NCBI GenBank assembly: GCA_007121115.1
Contig: SKMI01000329.1
Location: forward strand, 1 to 16,368
DNA from: Paracoccaceae bacterium
GTDB lineage: Bacteria > Pseudomonadota > Alphaproteobacteria > Rhodobacterales > Rhodobacteraceae
Direction of reading: 5' to 3'
Length of the DNA stretch: 16,368 bases
Below the pieces are notes generated by a model. It did no database searches. It was not told where the DNA came from and worked only from the letters and a program-made list of their open reading frames with translations. The position numbers were made by a program, and so were the translations under genes. This document shows, piece after piece, positions 16,072 through 16,368 of this stretch (within the stretch, counting starts at the first letter, position 1; each line of letters begins with the position of its first letter).

Positions 16072-16368
16072 CTAGCGCAGGCTTCCAGCGGGGGGAAGCT
16101 GCGAAAGCCCCGGGATCATGCGCTTGATCGCCGCAACATGCGCGGCCTCGGCGCCTGCGGCATCAGTGGCAAGCGTCCGGGCGGTGTCCAGCACGCCGCC
16201 GTCCTCGGCCAGCGCGTCCACCAGCCCCCAGCCCAGCGCGGTGGCCGCGTCCACCCGCTGCCCGGCCATCAGGATCATCGCCGCCCGCGCCGGACCCACC
16301 AGCGCCGCCAGCCGCACCGGGTCCGAAGGCTGCGGCAGAAACCCCAGCCGCATCACCGGATAGAAGAG
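16072..16368 (-). CDS. Enoyl-CoA hydratase/isomerase family protein, C-terminal part
   Basis: The last 98 codons of a gene that enters from the right edge; the frame is open to the end of the window. The sequence FYPVMRLGFLPQPSD, then RLAALVGPARAAMILMAG and ALGWGLVDALAEDGG, matches the second half of the crotonase fold: the turn after the active-site glycine region and the hallmark VG-x-x-x-A ... G-x-x-V-x-A-x-x-A-x-x-x-GLV pattern. The N-terminal half, with the oxyanion hole, is outside the window, so the reaction (hydratase, isomerase or other) is not known. The stop is 10 bp before the next gene's start on the same strand. That tight spacing with copper genes is unusual in function and may be only a shared transcript. 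Confidence 0.8.
   Translation of the reverse strand, partial: LFYPVMRLGFLPQPSDPVRLAALVGPARAAMILMAGQRVDAATALGWGLVDALAEDGGVLDTARTLATDAAGAEAAHVAAIKRMIPGLSQLPPAGSLR

Overview
The window looks like chromosomal DNA of a GC-rich alphaproteobacterium, most likely Rhodobacteraceae (Roseobacter/Rhodobacter relatives). This rests on codon use dominated by third-position G/C, the fused NuoE/NuoF-type formate dehydrogenase subunit, the pmbA-cysQ pair, and a small four-cysteine secreted protein of a type I recall from that family. It reads as an ordinary chromosomal stretch: no phage, insertion sequence, CRISPR array or rRNA is visible. Both edges cut genes: a D-2-hydroxyacid dehydrogenase-like gene at the left and an enoyl-CoA hydratase-like gene at the right.

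Left part (1-2478): the truncated dehydrogenase start (minus) diverges from pmbA (TldE-type partner of the TldD protease). pmbA overlaps a cysQ-like phosphatase gene that starts with TTG. Middle-left (2573-7198): a minus-strand two-gene operon encodes an NAD-dependent molybdenum/tungsten formate dehydrogenase. The first gene is a natural fusion of the small 2Fe-2S subunit (FdsG/NuoE-like) with the NADH/FMN subunit (FdsB/NuoF-like). The second is the catalytic subunit with an N-terminal ferredoxin region. Together they should oxidise formate to CO2 and reduce NAD+. Upstream lie a sigma70-like promoter and, about 63 bases before the inferred start of transcription, a perfect inverted repeat with the geometry of a LysR-type activator site. 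No regulator gene and no fdhD or fdsD accessory gene is present. The divergent position holds a YbaY/YscW-like secreted protein gene broken by an in-frame amber codon.

Centre (7722-11293): a short-chain dehydrogenase and an 893-residue P-type (P2-like) cation ATPase run on the plus strand, followed by a convergent tRNA-Arg(TCT). Then come a RidA-family gene (plus) and a convergent D-alanyl-D-alanine carboxypeptidase with a long Ala/Pro/Glu-rich linker and a C-terminal SPOR domain. A gap of about 410 bp with lower GC separates the carboxypeptidase from a small secreted four-cysteine protein gene. That gene converges on, and overlaps by 9 bp, a low-molecular-weight protein tyrosine phosphatase.

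Right part (15123-16368): the enoyl-CoA hydratase-like gene, a small exported Cys/His protein and a PCu(A)C-type periplasmic copper chaperone run in tight succession on the minus strand, and a strong hairpin follows. The copper chaperone ends in a long His-Asp repeat encoded by a nearly perfect hexanucleotide tandem repeat. The points most worth a second look are the formate dehydrogenase (subunit fusion, missing His-Cys3 cluster motif, orphan LysR-type site), the His-Asp tail, the broken YbaY-like gene, and the unassigned small secreted proteins.
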